Assembly (NCBI GenBank): GCA_022495005.1
Contig: JAGYXB010000283.1
Span: 397,501-461,500 of the forward strand
Length of the DNA: 64,000 nt
Origin: Rhyacophila brunnea
Taxonomy: Eukaryota; Arthropoda; Insecta; Trichoptera; Rhyacophilidae
Reading direction: 5' to 3'
Made by a program: the position numbers and the translations under genes. The notes under the pieces are model-generated. The model had not been told where the DNA came from and ran no database searches. It saw nothing but the letters and a program-made list of their open reading frames with translations. Below, one piece after another: positions 42,440 through 54,639 of the stretch (its first letter is position 1; each line of letters opens with the position of its first letter).

Positions 42440-43330
42440 ATTTTGGCGATATGTGTTCCTCAGTTTAGAGCATATGCACACCACACGGTATTTTCCAGAT
42501 CATTCCAGCATCCCGTACCTCCGTCATGTATAATCTGTGGATCATGCCCCCCACAAGTTGAAGCCCGACGTGGTCGGTTAAGTGAGATATATATACCACA
42601 AATTTGCTTAAAATTCATGTGTGGATTTTTATTTTATAATTATTTATCCAATATGTCGAAGGGTCTCATGTTACTTGGCCGCCACAAAGCAGGTTACGAC
42701 TAGTGCTTCATAATACATATTATGATATTGAGTGCTGACAATTTAATAAATCAACTGGATTTATTTAAAAATACAAATATCGCTAAAAAGTCACGAACCA
42801 CCCTAAATTTGACATAAAAAACCTTAGGGTTTCAAGGAATACTATTTGGGGGACATTAATGTAAAAAATCACGCTTCCCTTCACCTTAGCGATAGGTAGG
42901 AGGCACCAACTAACATTTTGGTCTCGGGTCAAACTTACGGATGTAGTTACCATGCTGTGGTATTAGGGGACGCCGGAATGCAATTGGATTAAAGAATAGG
43001 TAAGCTGGGTTGAAACTATCTTGAAGCTTCCGCAGAACGTAGCCGAGACAAGTCCAACGTCACCTCGTCACTCTCAGAATGATGAAATACTCCTTGGTTC
43101 ACTCTCTTATCTCCTCGTTACACATAAAGTTACAACATCAGGTACCCATTATTCACCGCAAATATCTATTCCCAAAGCTCCGTAAAAAGTGCCAAAGTGT
43201 AAAGTTCCATCGCTATATTTTTATAAATTATGTTGAATATAGCTTGGATAAAGAAGTCAAGAGTTGGTGGTTGGTCCCATGGATGGAGGAGCGAGTTTTA
43301 TTTGCAGCGTAAACAGTTGGTAAAAGAGTA
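42440..43330 (-). pseudogene. LINE family A relic, heavily decayed
   Basis: Blocks at 42,460-42,545 and 42,985-43,130 match 61,050-61,345 ('gagcatatg.acaccac', 'cattccagcatcccgt', 'cgtagccgag', 'tccaacgtcacctcgtcact', 'ctctcttatctcctcg') in the same orientation. The part between (42,560-42,950) is unrelated, probably an insertion. No open reading of the RT survives. Confidence 0.55.
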
Positions 43331-44204
43331 TCTTACAGTAGTTACTGTTCCGACGTCTGAGTCTCGGTAGAATGAGATGTTGTGCGGAGTGATACTGAGA
43401 AACTAAAAGACATGTCCAATGAAATATGATCAAAATCAGATCAAAATAATGTTATCTTGAAGAGAATATTTAGTAAATAATTATTATAATTGAGTCAGCT
43501 ATACTCTATGTGGAGTTTACGCCATTGGATATGGCTGACTATGGGGAAAAACAAATATTGCGGAAATTATAATTGCAGTAAGCTATTTACAAATTTGTCA
43601 TAATTAGACACTACGGAAAATGGATATTAAGGAATTTGTAATTGAGGTCAGTTATATAATATTGCTGATCAATATGCGGACACGGACTGAGTTGTTTATC
43701 CCCATAACGCCATGATGATAAGAATTAAAGATATAGCGTACGGCACGGCACAAACTTTTTCAGGTGAATATTAAATCAGACAACGTGGTTTCGAGATTGT
43801 AATGAAAAAAAATTCTTGTACAATACGGGTACTTAGATACTGCATGCGCCATTCACTGGAAATTTATTACAGTCATTTAATACGCTATAACAATGGAAGC
43901 TTTGTTAGGATAAATGGGTACTATCAAGACTATAGTTCAAAAGCTCGTTACAAGTGAAAAACTCTAGTAAATTAATATCATATAAATATAATGCAATACT
44001 GATTAAGTTACGCACTCAATTGCCAGGAGTTATTAATAACTAACTAATATTATGTTATGCATACTATCACTTCTTTTTTTTTGTGATTGAATTTATTTTA
44101 TACGAGTCAATACATATTTTGAAAATACTTCTTAGCGCCCATGTGTACTGACCACTATGATAATAATATGTCCTATATAATTACGACAAAGTTAACTAGT
44201 GATT
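43331..44204. other. Interval without recognised features
   Basis: AT-rich with scattered short open frames. No TIR, tRNA-like or LINE-like blocks identified. Confidence 0.4.
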
Positions 44205-44560
44205 TTTAAAATTCTTAACTGAAGCGCTTTTTAAATGGCGTTACTTATTGCCAATCGGCTTTTATATTTTAAATTAAAGTATTTAATTATCTTAATTACC
44301 AACTGTTATCGGGAGCAGCTCTCGTGGTGCGGTGCGTAAGGCGCTAGCGTTCCATCTGGGAACTCTGGCTTCGATTCCCGGTGAGGACACAATATATATA
44401 TGTGATTTTATCAACGCTTGGGTGTTTGTGACTGTTCAAAATTATTAACAACCACCTTGTACGAAAAAGTAAGGACATGGTCACGTATCAGGATCACTCC
44501 AAATTTTTGTTATTACGTACTTGCACTTGCTAATAATTTAATAAACTTTGCTGAATAAAA
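44205..44560 (+). repeat. Family C repeat arms interrupted by a SINE
   Basis: 44,205-44,320 and 44,490-44,560 match 54,820-54,990 ('gaagcgctttttaaa', 'gcgttact.attg', then 'actccaaatttttgttatta' and 'gtacttgcacttgct'). The paralogue is continuous where this copy holds the SINE. Confidence 0.6.
44321..44489 (+). mobile_element. tRNA-derived SINE (family B)
   Basis: Head: 'ctctcgtggtgcggtgcgta' (A box) and GGCTTCGATTCCC (B box) at tRNA spacing, then 'gacacaatatatatatg' and the tail 'caaccaccttgtacg'. Flanked by TATCGGGA and TATCAGGA, an imperfect 8-bp duplication, inside a family C repeat whose paralogue near 54,925 is empty. Confidence 0.75.
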
Positions 44561-44860
44561 AAATTGATCAGAAAACTCTTATACTGTTGAAGTATCGTGT
44601 GCGGAAATTTGTACGTATGCAGGTCATCGTCGTACATTAAAGACCGTTGAGTCATATAGTACCGCGATAAAATTCATGTACTTATAAATAAAAAACGGTT
44701 AGTGTGGGATTACAGGAAGCCAGCAGCAAATAAATTTTGAAAAAAGCCGATATACTAGATTATTTCTTAGGTTAGGTTGGGTTACGTTAGGTGAGTTTAC
44801 GTTTTGACTCTTTTCTATTATTTTCATTTCATATTTTGCTTTTCTTCTGTGAACATAAAT

Positions 44861-45238
44861 TGAAGCGCCTAGTTTCAAAAGGCCTTAAAACGATTTTTGG
44901 TAGTTCTGAGAAAAATGAGAAAAACAATTTTAGGTAGTTTTGAGAAAAATCAGAAAAAAAAACATACCTATTAAATCTGTGAACTTTATGTATTTATTTT
45001 TTAACTCGTACATTCTAAAGAGTATTTTGGCTTTCCATTTTAGGGGTTTTTGAAAAGCACAGCCAACCATTTTAGCGGGTTTTGATATTTACCGTAATTT
45101 TTGATCATACGTATGGATGGTTTTTGGCATTTTTTTAAGTTCAATTTTAAGCCATCAAATAGGTAACAAAAATATCCATATAAATATATATCTAACTCAA
45201 AAAACCGTTTTAGGGGCTTTTCAAACTAGGCGCTTCAA
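44861..45238. mobile_element. MITE-G
   Basis: TIRs: the left end TGAAGCGCCTAGTTTCAAAA plus 'ggccttaaaacg' pairs with the right end 'cgttttaggggctt' plus 'tcaaactaggcgcttca'. 378 bp, AT-rich interior with internally repeated 'ttttgg.agtt.tgagaaaaat'. A partial copy is at 12,025-12,365. Confidence 0.75.
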
Positions 45239-46148
45239 TTCATTAAACATCACTACCTAAGTACTTGGCAAGTTTTCAGAGCTAAATAATTGTAAATACT
45301 TCAAATGATTACGTATGTCTGAAAACTTGTCCTATTATGACCAGCGTATGGTAAGGTACCAGTTGGTTATTAGGCATTGTTTATTTGTCAAACGTTTATG
45401 CAGATTTATTCCGTTTACAAATATTTCCATTAAAAGAATAACCTATACCCACGCACCGATTTTGTTTATTTTTAATTAAAAACACTGACATGGCCGCTTG
45501 AATGCATGATTCCGCTGATTTTGCATAAAGAAAAATAATGTGTTTATCAACCCTATAGTAAAATGCAAAAATATTCTACCGAAAGAAATTATTATCGAGC
45601 ATTATAATCCCCCACATGACCGTTAGGCATAAAAAGCCCGACGCAAATTTTGTCAATTTGTAAGATGCATATAAACACTTAAATTTTATGGTCATGTTGG
45701 CGGCCTGAAAATATAATATATTTTTTTACATGGGAGATTCGTTATTTTTATTACAACCCATTTTACAATATACAATGGCCGAGGTAATATTATGAATTTA
45801 GTCATGTAACTTAGTTATTTGATGGAATAGTTTTGATAGATCAAAATATTGTGTTTCTTAAACTTAATAATTTAATAAAATATCAGGAATAAAATTAATA
45901 GTAATAGGTATCAGCCAAATTATAAATATGCGCTGGTACGATAAACGTAAGTAAAAAGTTTGGGGATCAACCTGGTGTAGGTGTGGACATGATTGAGGCA
46001 GCTGTAGAGGAGATTAATGTGAATGTTTATTGTCTTGATGCATGATATAGAGAGTTACAATGGTCGGAGTAAGTTTACGGTGTAGATCGTGGTGAGCTAA
46101 GTGCGCAAACCAAGCCGCGATCTGGAAGCGACGACTACCGATCTACTG
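45239..46148. other. Interval without recognised features
   Basis: AT-rich. A 26-codon open stretch at 45,964-46,041 (GDQPGVGVDMIEAAVEEINV and beyond) reads protein-like and may be a scrap of a transposon ORF, but I cannot assign it. Confidence 0.35.
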
Positions 46149-46523
46149 TTAAGGCCATACCTCAGTTGAGACACGGTCTAAAAAGATCGTCGCTAGGCGA
46201 TGCGCGGATTGCGGGTGCAAATGAGGCATGTCAAACCAAATATAATTTGTCTTATAAATCCAACATGTGTCCATTTAATGTTCTGTTTATTGTTTTATTA
46301 GTAACAATAATAATATATTCATTGACATGTTTTCTTTTTAAAGGAAATGGGTAACGTTTTAAGTCATCTTTACACGATTTAAGAATTATTACGGCCGTCG
46401 CCATCACGAAGCAAAATGACGTGTTTCCAGCTCTACATTCTCTCTCCGAATGGGAGCGAGTGCAAAATTTCGTCGCGCCTATGGTTGAAAATTATTTGCC
46501 GTTTCACTGATAAATCACCTTAA
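46149..46523 (-). mobile_element. MITE-T (TTAA-ended), copy 3
   Basis: TTAAGGCCATACCTCAG at the low end and inverted TTAAGGTGATTTATCAGTG at the high end. 375 bp. Colinear with 27,230-27,601, inverted, and likewise without the foldback. Confidence 0.7.
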
Positions 46524-46930
46524 GCAGGTGACTGTGTCGAGTGACGAGTGAAGAGTGACTGTGTTAAATGACAGACTCGACTGGAGTGGTGAGTCGAGTG
46601 ACGGACTCGAGATGAGTGGTTCTTATCAATCGTTCTTCGTTATTTATAAAAAAGCAATCAATATCTTACAGGAATCACCGTTTATCTAGGTTAATAAGTC
46701 ATACTAGTCATAAGATAGCCGATTGCTATATCATTGCCTGTAATAAAAACGCTGATGCTAGATGAAGCGATAGTTTAATGACTTGTTTGTTTAACGTCGT
46801 CGAAATTCATGCCGATCCAGTATTTATGGTTATTGATTGCTATATAAGTATAAACCATGTGCATGAAGAATCTTGTGATTCTAATAAACTCCGTGCTCCT
46901 AGTAAAAGATATGCCCACCAACTACAACAT
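46524..46930 (+). repeat. LTR-like dispersed repeat, copy 1
   Basis: Shares 'tgtcgagtga.gaa', 'gtgacggactcgagatgagt' and 'attgctatataagtata' with 59,975-60,280 in the same orientation. The TATATAA (46,846) and AATAAA-like 'aataaactcc' (46,885) mimic promoter and poly(A) sites of an LTR. No TG...CA ends or target duplication fixed. Confidence 0.4.
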
Positions 46931-47274
46931 TAGGTAAATGTCTGGGTTCCTTATAATGCCACTAATTGATTATGAATAGTTGACAGTTGAGTAAAACAAA
47001 ATGACGCCTCATTTATTGATTTCAAATGCACATAAATAGAATGATCGGTTAAAGAAAGAGTTTAGAAGACCAGGAAAAAATGGAGGAATCTGTTTTAGTT
47101 AGCTAAGGAATACCTCGCGCAGGAGAAAAAATAAAAAAAATATGAATACATGAAAAATATTATTACTAACATCAAATAATGTACAATAATAATAGTATCA
47201 TAATATATAGAACTTAATATTATGATTTAACTATGTAAGTATAGTTTTTCATTCAAAAATTCAGAAAGGATTCT

Positions 47275-47480
47275 AACAGGAATTCAATTCTACTTAAAGA
47301 TGACTAAAAGTATTTAAAAAAAAATGCATTGGCATCGTGTTTTGATATATTCCAAAAAATTCAAAAGTCTAGCTGTTCGGAAAGTTAGTTAAAAATTGAT
47401 TGCAAGATTTGTACTAGACAAACAACCACCTGACAAATAAGAATACGAGCTAAGAAAAACGTTGTAAAATGTTACAAAAA
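47275..47480 (+). repeat. Dispersed repeat DR2, copy
   Basis: Matches 3,600-3,815 ('aggaattcaattctactt', 'gatgactaaaagtattt', 'gaatacgagctaa'). Carries the 'caaccacctgacaaa' stretch also seen inverted near 32,050. Confidence 0.6.
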
Positions 47481-47810
47481 ATTGAATAAAATATCCGTAT
47501 TTTTTTTTCAAAAATAAAATTCAATTTCTATAATACGTTGGCTACTTATAGCGAATTTTCCGACAGCCTTTTCTCCGAAAGGAAAGGAAGTATTCATATT
47601 TTGAAATCATGAGGTGTCTAAGATCTCTCGGATGCTTCAAAGGTAGTCATCCCAAAGATATAACGTGCTACATCCTAACTATGGAAAGTGTCATACCAGA
47701 AATGCCGAAAAGGTAAAAGCAAAATGTACGATCAAACAGAAAAAATGCTGAAAAATATTATTTATTTGGGAGTGAATGGATTTTTTTTATTAAGCATATT
47801 ATCCTAAAAC

Positions 47811-48425
47811 TTGGATTATGGGTATGTCATTTGGATAACACTCCGTTATTATAAGCATACCTTCACAATACATTCTAGGAGAAATGATGAGAATGGCCTT
47901 CAATATAAAAAAAATATAATATATTATAACTATTTTCCTTTCGATAATTCATCAAATAATTATTTTTCGACTGCTTTTCTACAAGGCATGCTTACTTTTA
48001 ACTCTCTCGAATCTCGTAGGTCTCTTCTGCTCTTGAAACACTTTTGCCTGTTATTGCGAGGGATGGTTTCCAATCCTGTTGTCGTGGTCCTACGTGGTCG
48101 CAGCCATGATTTATTCTGAATCGGAACCATTTCCTCGTGGCAAGCCTATCAGGCACCATTAGCGAGGAGTGCAAGACTAGTCAATGCCCTACCCAAAGAC
48201 GTAGATATTTTCGGTGACGTACTATGTATTTTGTATTCGAAATTTATTTTCCTGTATAAAATTGTACTTATATATATTTTTATTTCTTTATTATTATTTT
48301 ATATATTCTCTTCTTCTCTATTGTGAGGGTAATATTTATTATAATGTAAATATCATGTTGAGTACGTCTTAAATTTAGATTCGTTATGGCCACAACGTTT
48401 TGTTTTCTTAAATAAATAAATAAAA
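47811..48425 (+). pseudogene. LINE family C 3' end, best-preserved copy
   Basis: Plus frame: SLESRRSLLLLKHFCLLLRG, MVSNPVVVVLRGRSHDLF, stop, then in another frame INALPKDVDIF-like VNALPKDVDIF. This is the terminal part of a non-LTR retrotransposon protein, followed by a 3' UTR with 'ttgtgagggtaatatt' and an (AAAT)n tail at 48,408-48,425. Same family as 7,975-8,520 and 37,070-37,490. Confidence 0.65.
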
Positions 48426-48522
48426 TACCCTTTTTTGGCTCCTAGTTTGTGATATATATAAAAAATAATATATTTCGGTGGATGTACATGTGGCTGTCAT
48501 CGTATTCCTGACACATATCTTA

Positions 48523-48907
48523 GAGCCGAGCCACACCGGGCGACTCTGGTCGGCAGACCAGTCGCCGAGACCAGACCGATGCATGCAGTTATATGGAGCA
48601 TGCCACACTTGGTCGCCTAGTAGTCGCGCAACCAATAAAGTCGGGCAATCAGTAAAATCACGTTCTTGCGCTCGGTCTGGTCTCCCGGTCTCTCTGGTCG
48701 GGCGATCGGTAGCGATGTATGAAAACATATAACTATGTATTGAGCGCTGCCACACTGGGCGACCAGTCGTACTTGCGTGTACATTCATTATTATTATTAT
48801 TTATTGGCTGCCTCTCTGGTCGCCTGCAAGTCGCCCGAGTAAATCGCCCAGGAAGACCAGTCGCGCGACTGGTCTGGCGACCAGAGTCGCCCGGTGTGGC
48901 TCGGCTC
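48523..48907. mobile_element. PIF/Harbinger-like MITE, GC-rich
   Basis: TIRs GAGCCGAGCCACACCGGGCG and its inverse, ~30 bp, bordered by TTA on both sides (48,520-48,522 and 48,908-48,910), the 3-bp target of PIF/Harbinger elements. 385 bp with GC content far above the flanks. Several internal GGTCGCC/GGCGACC words. Open frames on both strands are shadows. Confidence 0.75.
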
Positions 48908-48910
48908 TTA

Positions 48911-49829
48911 ATAACCATATTATTTTTTGTTAAATATTCATTTTTCATATACAATCAGTATGTTATGATGTTAGTTAGTATGATCGTAATGTGATATGAT
49001 CGTCTTAAAGTTATGAGATAGCAGATCCGCAATTTCATTACATTATGAATTAATATTATTTCATAATCATTTCAACATATTATTCCATAGTGCGCTGGTC
49101 AACAAATAGCGGGTCAAATCGATTGGACACGTCACTCGATTACAAGTTTCCGTTAAAGACACATCACACCAAATTGCCGTTATATTTATTATATTGCATC
49201 GATTGTGGACCGTCCGACCTGGCAACCACAAAGGCCAATTTTATTGCATTTAGAAAATTTACGGCATCATACTGCCAACGTGAAGATCTCTTCACTTAGA
49301 ATGTCCGGCAGTTTTGTATTAGCTTTAATATGTTACTTACTACAATTTTTAATATTGCCTATACGTGGCCATCTCTCCTATGGGTACCTTAACTTAAAAT
49401 GTAAATTCAGTCAAAGCACATTATTTGAGTGCATTGCGAACTTAGTTTTGGGTAACTCCTTCTAAGACATTCCCAGTCATAAAAAAATGATGCTTAGGGT
49501 CCCAAAACGTAGGGTCCCTTGATACGCCCGATTAAGACCGGATGGGGTACGGGGCGGGTGTGGTTTGGTGTGGCCATTAACTTCAATGCTTCGATTGTAC
49601 CCTTGAAGTTATTTGACAGAGTAAATAAATTCTCGCCTTCTCCATCATCACGTACAACTTACTACCATCGTCTTTCATCTGCAATACCTTTCCTCCGCCG
49701 AACCAGAATACCTACATACACATGACGAGATTACTTGAAGAATTGAATTAGCATGAATCACAACAGTATGTTTAAAAGTGACCTTTCATTATGCATACGG
49801 CGTGGCGTACACACAGGAGTATGGGAAAA
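48911..49829. other. Interval without recognised features
   Basis: Three plus-strand frames of 68-86 codons overlap here but show no domain, signal peptide or splice context. One overlaps another in a different frame, as expected by chance. Confidence 0.4.
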
Positions 49830-50540
49830 TTGACAATATTAACGAAAGCCAAATCCAAAAAACTACAAATAGCGCATCGTATCATGGAAAACTGCATGTT
49901 GGGTGTAATGCGGAAAGACTATAAAGTAAACCAATGGATATGAAGGCACAATAATAAGCGACAAGAGTTCTTCAAATTATTGATCTATAAGCAATTATTG
50001 TTACTCGGCCAATGGACAGTAATTGGAGAAATACAGTCATCTGATGGGATCTAACAAGCACTAAGTGACCACATAATATGGACGAATCATCTGAAAAAGA
50101 AAATGACACTCACTTTATTGTCGGGTCTGCCGAATGGCATAATCTGTTCTAACGCCATTACAATAAAGGTGATATTGCTATAAATTCCTGATGCTTTTTG
50201 TTGGGTCTGCCGAATGGTTCGGTTTGAACGGGTTCGCTCAAATGAACATTGACATTAGAAACACTGCTCTAACGCCATTACAATAAAGGTCATATTGCTA
50301 TAAATTCCCGATGCGTGATATCGCATAATGAAAATTGCATGACGTCTACCTATACGTGCGAATGCGCGAATTTACTTGCTAGCTACTGTATTGAGTGCGT
50401 CGTCCATTAATAATGTCATTGCCCTGAATCACATAACAATTCGGTGGATGTATGTAGCAGCAAATACATAAGGATAGAGAAGAGTGGAAGAAGCTAACAA
50501 AGACTTCGTCTAGTAGTGGGTGGTGACCTAATATAAAAAA
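49830..50540 (+). pseudogene. LINE family D relic with internal duplication
   Basis: 49,840-49,950 reads LTKAKSKKLQIAHRIMENCM, LGVMRKDYKVNQWI, the conserved RT-tail block (LTKA..L..A.R.MER.MLG...R...N.WI). 50,470-50,505 resembles the DREEWRKL tail. Between, 50,130-50,320 holds a direct duplication of 'ctaacgccattacaataaag' and 'gtctgccgaatgg' words. Multiple stops. Confidence 0.5.
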
Positions 50541-50889
50541 GCAGATAAAATGTGTAACTATTTTTTTATAATAGATAATAAAGACACATTGCTTCTTTGA
50601 CAAGCGTGTTATGACTAAATGATCACACATTAATTTTGCTGACGAGTAAATAGTCTTGTGAGATTTAACTTTCAAGCAAATCAAAAACAATATAAATAAG
50701 ACATATTATTTTAATGTTCGACCGAAACTTTTAATTTATCATTTTTAAAAGACATTAAATTTAAATCTTTGATATTTAAGTTAGCGAAACTATTTGGCTA
50801 TTATTTACTCAATTTTTCAACGTTTATATAATTATTTATTTTGTAGGTTAGTATGTAGAGCTTGGTTAGTGAGATAGATATAAGGTTTG

Positions 50890-51060
50890 GAATGTTAAGT
50901 TAAGATGTAAGGAAATCAAACGGGTACGGAGAAAGAAACCAGAGAGGCCAGAGATTAACACTTTGGAGGAGGCCTTCACCCGAAGAGGGATTCTTACAAC
51001 CCAAACAAACTAATTACATACCATTGTTCAATGTATAAACATTATCTAATAGTATTATAT
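50890..51060 (+). pseudogene. LINE family E C-terminal tail
   Basis: The frame reads ERPEINTLEEAFTRRGILTT followed by QTN-stop, the typical last residues of an insect non-LTR retrotransposon polyprotein. Only ~25 codons remain before the AT-rich 3' end. Confidence 0.5.
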
Positions 51061-51899
51061 ACAAAAATAAAAAATCTTAATATAATATATATGTATTATA
51101 CAAAAAATATAAAAAAATAATAATAATTAATATTATATAAACTAGAAAATAAGTAGATAAAACAACCATAGATAGATATATATATATATATACATAATAT
51201 ATATATATTCGTAGGTTATATAAATATTCATTAGATATTAGTCATTTAACTGTCATTTACCTTTGTTTGTAAGAAATAAAAAGGCTTTTTGTATATTTAT
51301 TTATATAATTATTGTGAAGAAATGTTTCGAAACCATGTATTTTTAACGATTCATGATGAAGTTTCTCTTAGTGTAATTGATGTAGAGCTGTAAATTTATT
51401 TTTTCATTATAATATGTAAACGCTAGTTCAATCAAGACAGTTGGTGAATATTTGATGTGCATCACCATTTATCTGCTCGTATCAACTTTTTGATACTCCC
51501 TAAACTTCATGCATAATATATTCGATCAGCATTTTCAGCAGAAATCAATAAACTTTTATGTTCTGTATTTTAAAACGTTGGGAAGCGATGCTTTAGCCTT
51601 TTCACTCGCGTTATGGAAAGATGCCCAATATTTTTATGGGGCCCCATAGTTGAAAGCATCTTCATTTATAGCCTCGCATAAAACGATATCTTTTTTTCGT
51701 ACCTTTGAATATGATAATCAAAAAAACACGTCGCAGAAACTGACCACCGTTTTCGTATGACAAGAAGGTGCTTTCAACAGACGAGTTGCGAGTACTGAAA
51801 GCTTTTTTCAAAATTTTAATAATACTTAAATTCCAAACTGCATAAAAGCTATTCTACTACAATATAAGCAGGTAAAATGATGCAGGAATTTTGTAAATT
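51061..51899. other. Extremely AT-rich interval
   Basis: Includes (TA)n near 51,177-51,210. No coding or repeat-family similarity recognised. Confidence 0.5.
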
Positions 51900-52640
51900 A
51901 CACTAACTTGCCCGTAAGCTGGCTCGCACATCTAAACTCACCTCGTCTGTTGCACAGCCATAAATAAAACCTTCTAGGAACGTCACACCGGTGTTGCACA
52001 ATATGAAGACCGCGCACATAGGTGCCTAGCGAGAGTCGCGCGTATCCTCTCGAAACGTGGATATGTATGAGATCCGGCAGCAAGAATGACCAGTTCGTAG
52101 CATGCGCGTATGCGACTGGCGGCTTTGACTCGCAACTCGAGACGCGTGCGATTTGTTGCAAGCAACACTAGATGATTCTTTCAAACTAAAATATCGCATT
52201 GCACCAATGTGTGGAGCTCCATTTGGCAACGTGTGTTTTGTAAATAACGATGATGTCACATCAACATATTCAACATATTGCAGACGGACGAGTTTAGATG
52301 TGTGAGACGGCTTAAAACGCGGCGAGCGAAGGACCACCAAATCGCACCGACTGACAGAAAATGTGATAAATCGACTGGTGGTATTTTGCATTTACTATTA
52401 TTTTCTACGGAAAATTATTTTGTAGCATTTTTGTATAGAAACCATTAATTTATGTATTTAATCTAAGCGCTGGATGCAAACGCTCTGACTGGTCACGTAC
52501 GATGCAATCGCTATAGAGGAACAACCACTCACTAACGCCTCCCGAGGCGTTCAGTCCGCCGCTCGCTTTCTTGACGGCTCCCCCCGCGACCTGTAAAATA
52601 TTCATATGAACCAATTATTACGTTTGATGGCGTGGTTGGT
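51900..52640. other. GC-rich patch with an inverted word pair
   Basis: 'ctcgcacatctaaactcacc' (51,920-51,939) and its near-inverse 'gagtttagatgtgtgag' (52,291-52,307) bracket a GC-rich, CpG-containing stretch. Possibly a decayed DNA transposon with ~35-bp TIRs, or a host CpG-rich island. The 121-codon minus frame (52,026-52,391) has no recognised domain and is doubtful. Confidence 0.4.
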
Positions 52641-53519
52641 ACTCGTAGTAGGTGACACGTGGCGTTTCTTCTATTTTAAATCATACTGAAAATCATAATA
52701 ATATTATTAAAATAGATAATGATTTACCCCATCGCATGATGGATGCAGATTTGATAGGAGTTTTTAAAATTTTCCTTAAATTATGGAAGTATACTATAAA
52801 TACGGCCGTTACTCCATTTTACTTGTTTCTTAAATAAAAATTTTAATCACTAGTCAGAGGCTTTTTGGTTACATTAATACGTAGTGGTGATTAAAAACTA
52901 ACGGTCCATGCGCGCAGGTGGCGTCGCCGACGGCGATACTTTGAAACACAACTGACATTTACGAAGTACTTAAAAATGTTTAGGTTTAAATAATTACATC
53001 TTGTAAAGAGATATAGTTTCTACGAAAATAAACCTAAAAAGAAAATGGATAATTTGAAAGCGTTTAAAATACTATTTATTGTTTGACAGAGTATCGATTA
53101 ATATACGGTGTAAGCAAGGAAAGTGTGTTGCCATTTCATCAATAAATAAAAATTATACTCGGCATACTTTATCCACAGTACATGGATTTACCATGAGATA
53201 ATGCAACCTTTATAGTCTTCTATAATGGAATAACTTAGCCTTGAAATTGCGCAGATTGCAATTTCTTCTACTGCGCACGAATCACATAAAGTACTTTTAA
53301 TTATTGTCACCGTTATTATTTCCGGTTGCTCTTACATGAAGCCTATTGCATCGTTTTATTTTGCTCGGCCTCGCTCTACCTACGTCCTACGTCATTATAA
53401 TTATTATGTCAAAAATATCAAACGTCACGCTTATGTGGTATGTTTATAATATTAAGTACAACATTCTTCATTTCGTTATCCGAGAAAGATCAGACGTAGA
53501 CGTTGCAGAGGATGACGCC
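52641..53519. other. Interval without recognised features
   Basis: AT-rich, short open frames only. Upstream of a LINE tail at 53,525. Confidence 0.4.
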
Positions 53520-53524
53520 GCATT

Positions 53525-53585
53525 TTATGGCTTAAGAACCTCCGCGATTGGTATGAATACAGCGCCACAAAAGTTAGTAGATGAT
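53525..53585 (+). pseudogene. LINE family F tail fragment
   Basis: Plus frame WLKNLRDWYEYSATKV, matching WLKNLCYWYECSS at 15,487-15,525. Only this block survives. Confidence 0.45.
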
Positions 53586-54639
53586 AGAAAAAAAAAATTA
53601 AACAGGGGTTAGCACGAAAATAAGAAAAATATTAAGTAAGTAAGTTACACTTAGTGGAGCTAGTATTCAAATATTTTTTTACCGAGAATAGTTGTTAGCT
53701 ATCCGCCCAACCCATTGCATCATTGTATTCATTCCATTGTGAAAATATAATGCGTATTTTGACCACCAGTGAGTTTGAACCGGAGCTTCACGGCTTAATA
53801 TTTATACAGAGATGGCTGCCACTCTACGCAGTAAGCCAACGTAAACTATTTATGATATGCTATCAATGCAATCTTTGTCCTGCATGTGATTGCTCTTTAA
53901 ATGCATTTATTTTTACTTCTTTGTAGGTTAATTTATCTGTAAGTATCTGCTGGTACAGATCTCTCAGCCAGAGTTGTTGAGAACACGAAAGATTGTGTAT
54001 ATTGGTGCATTTCTGAGGAAACGGGCATTGCACAACGTCTACGAGAAACAGATATTTGTCTTGCTTACGCCTACTTATTGCGCTTATAGCAAAAAGAGGA
54101 CAACATGCGTAAACGTTGATGTCGATTTAAAAATTTGAAACATCCTTTTTGTACGCAATGCATCTGTGTGAGAATTGCTTCGCCTCAACTCTTGTTAACA
54201 CCTCTATAAGTATTAATTTTCATGTTCCCGCCAATATCACTCGTAACTCTGCGGTCTCCATGATACCCGCCGCAGGGCGGATGTGATGTTTCATGATGCT
54301 GTTATACCGTGCGATCAGTCGATTTGATAACATTGCAGAGGTTCATTTATTTTTAATAACTATATTATATTTCTGAACATTTTAAATAAGTACAATTTAT
54401 AATTATTGGTTTCATTATTTTTATTTTAATATTTTTTACATAAAAACTTACTGTTTTTTCTTCTTTCGTGTTTTATATTGGTTGTTATTACTATTTATAA
54501 TTGTATACTGTTTACAGTTTTATATTGTGTTATATTATTATGTATTATGGCGTTTTGGCAAATAACTGTAATGTCATAATACTATTGTCCTATAAATTAT
54601 GTACTAATAATTATTGAATTTATATTATGTTTACCATTT
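53586..54639. other. Interval without recognised features
   Basis: Two overlapping plus frames are open for ~48 and ~68 codons at 53,930-54,140 without a start codon or recognised domain. They conflict with each other, so neither is called. The rest is AT-rich. Confidence 0.35.

Noticed and set aside
42290..42703. 137-codon plus frame
   Set aside because: Half of it is antisense to the LINE family A relic; the N-terminal hydrophobic part is AT-driven, with no supporting splice or homology evidence.
48408..48994. Frames of 73-126 codons on both strands
   Set aside because: Lie within the GC-rich PIF-like MITE, where low stop density is a composition effect.
52026..52391. 121-codon minus frame
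   Set aside because: GC-rich patch with several overlapping minus frames in different phases; no domain recognised.
53930..54140. Two overlapping plus-strand open stretches without ATG
   Set aside because: Mutually incompatible frames, no recognised product, no clear acceptor/donor pair.
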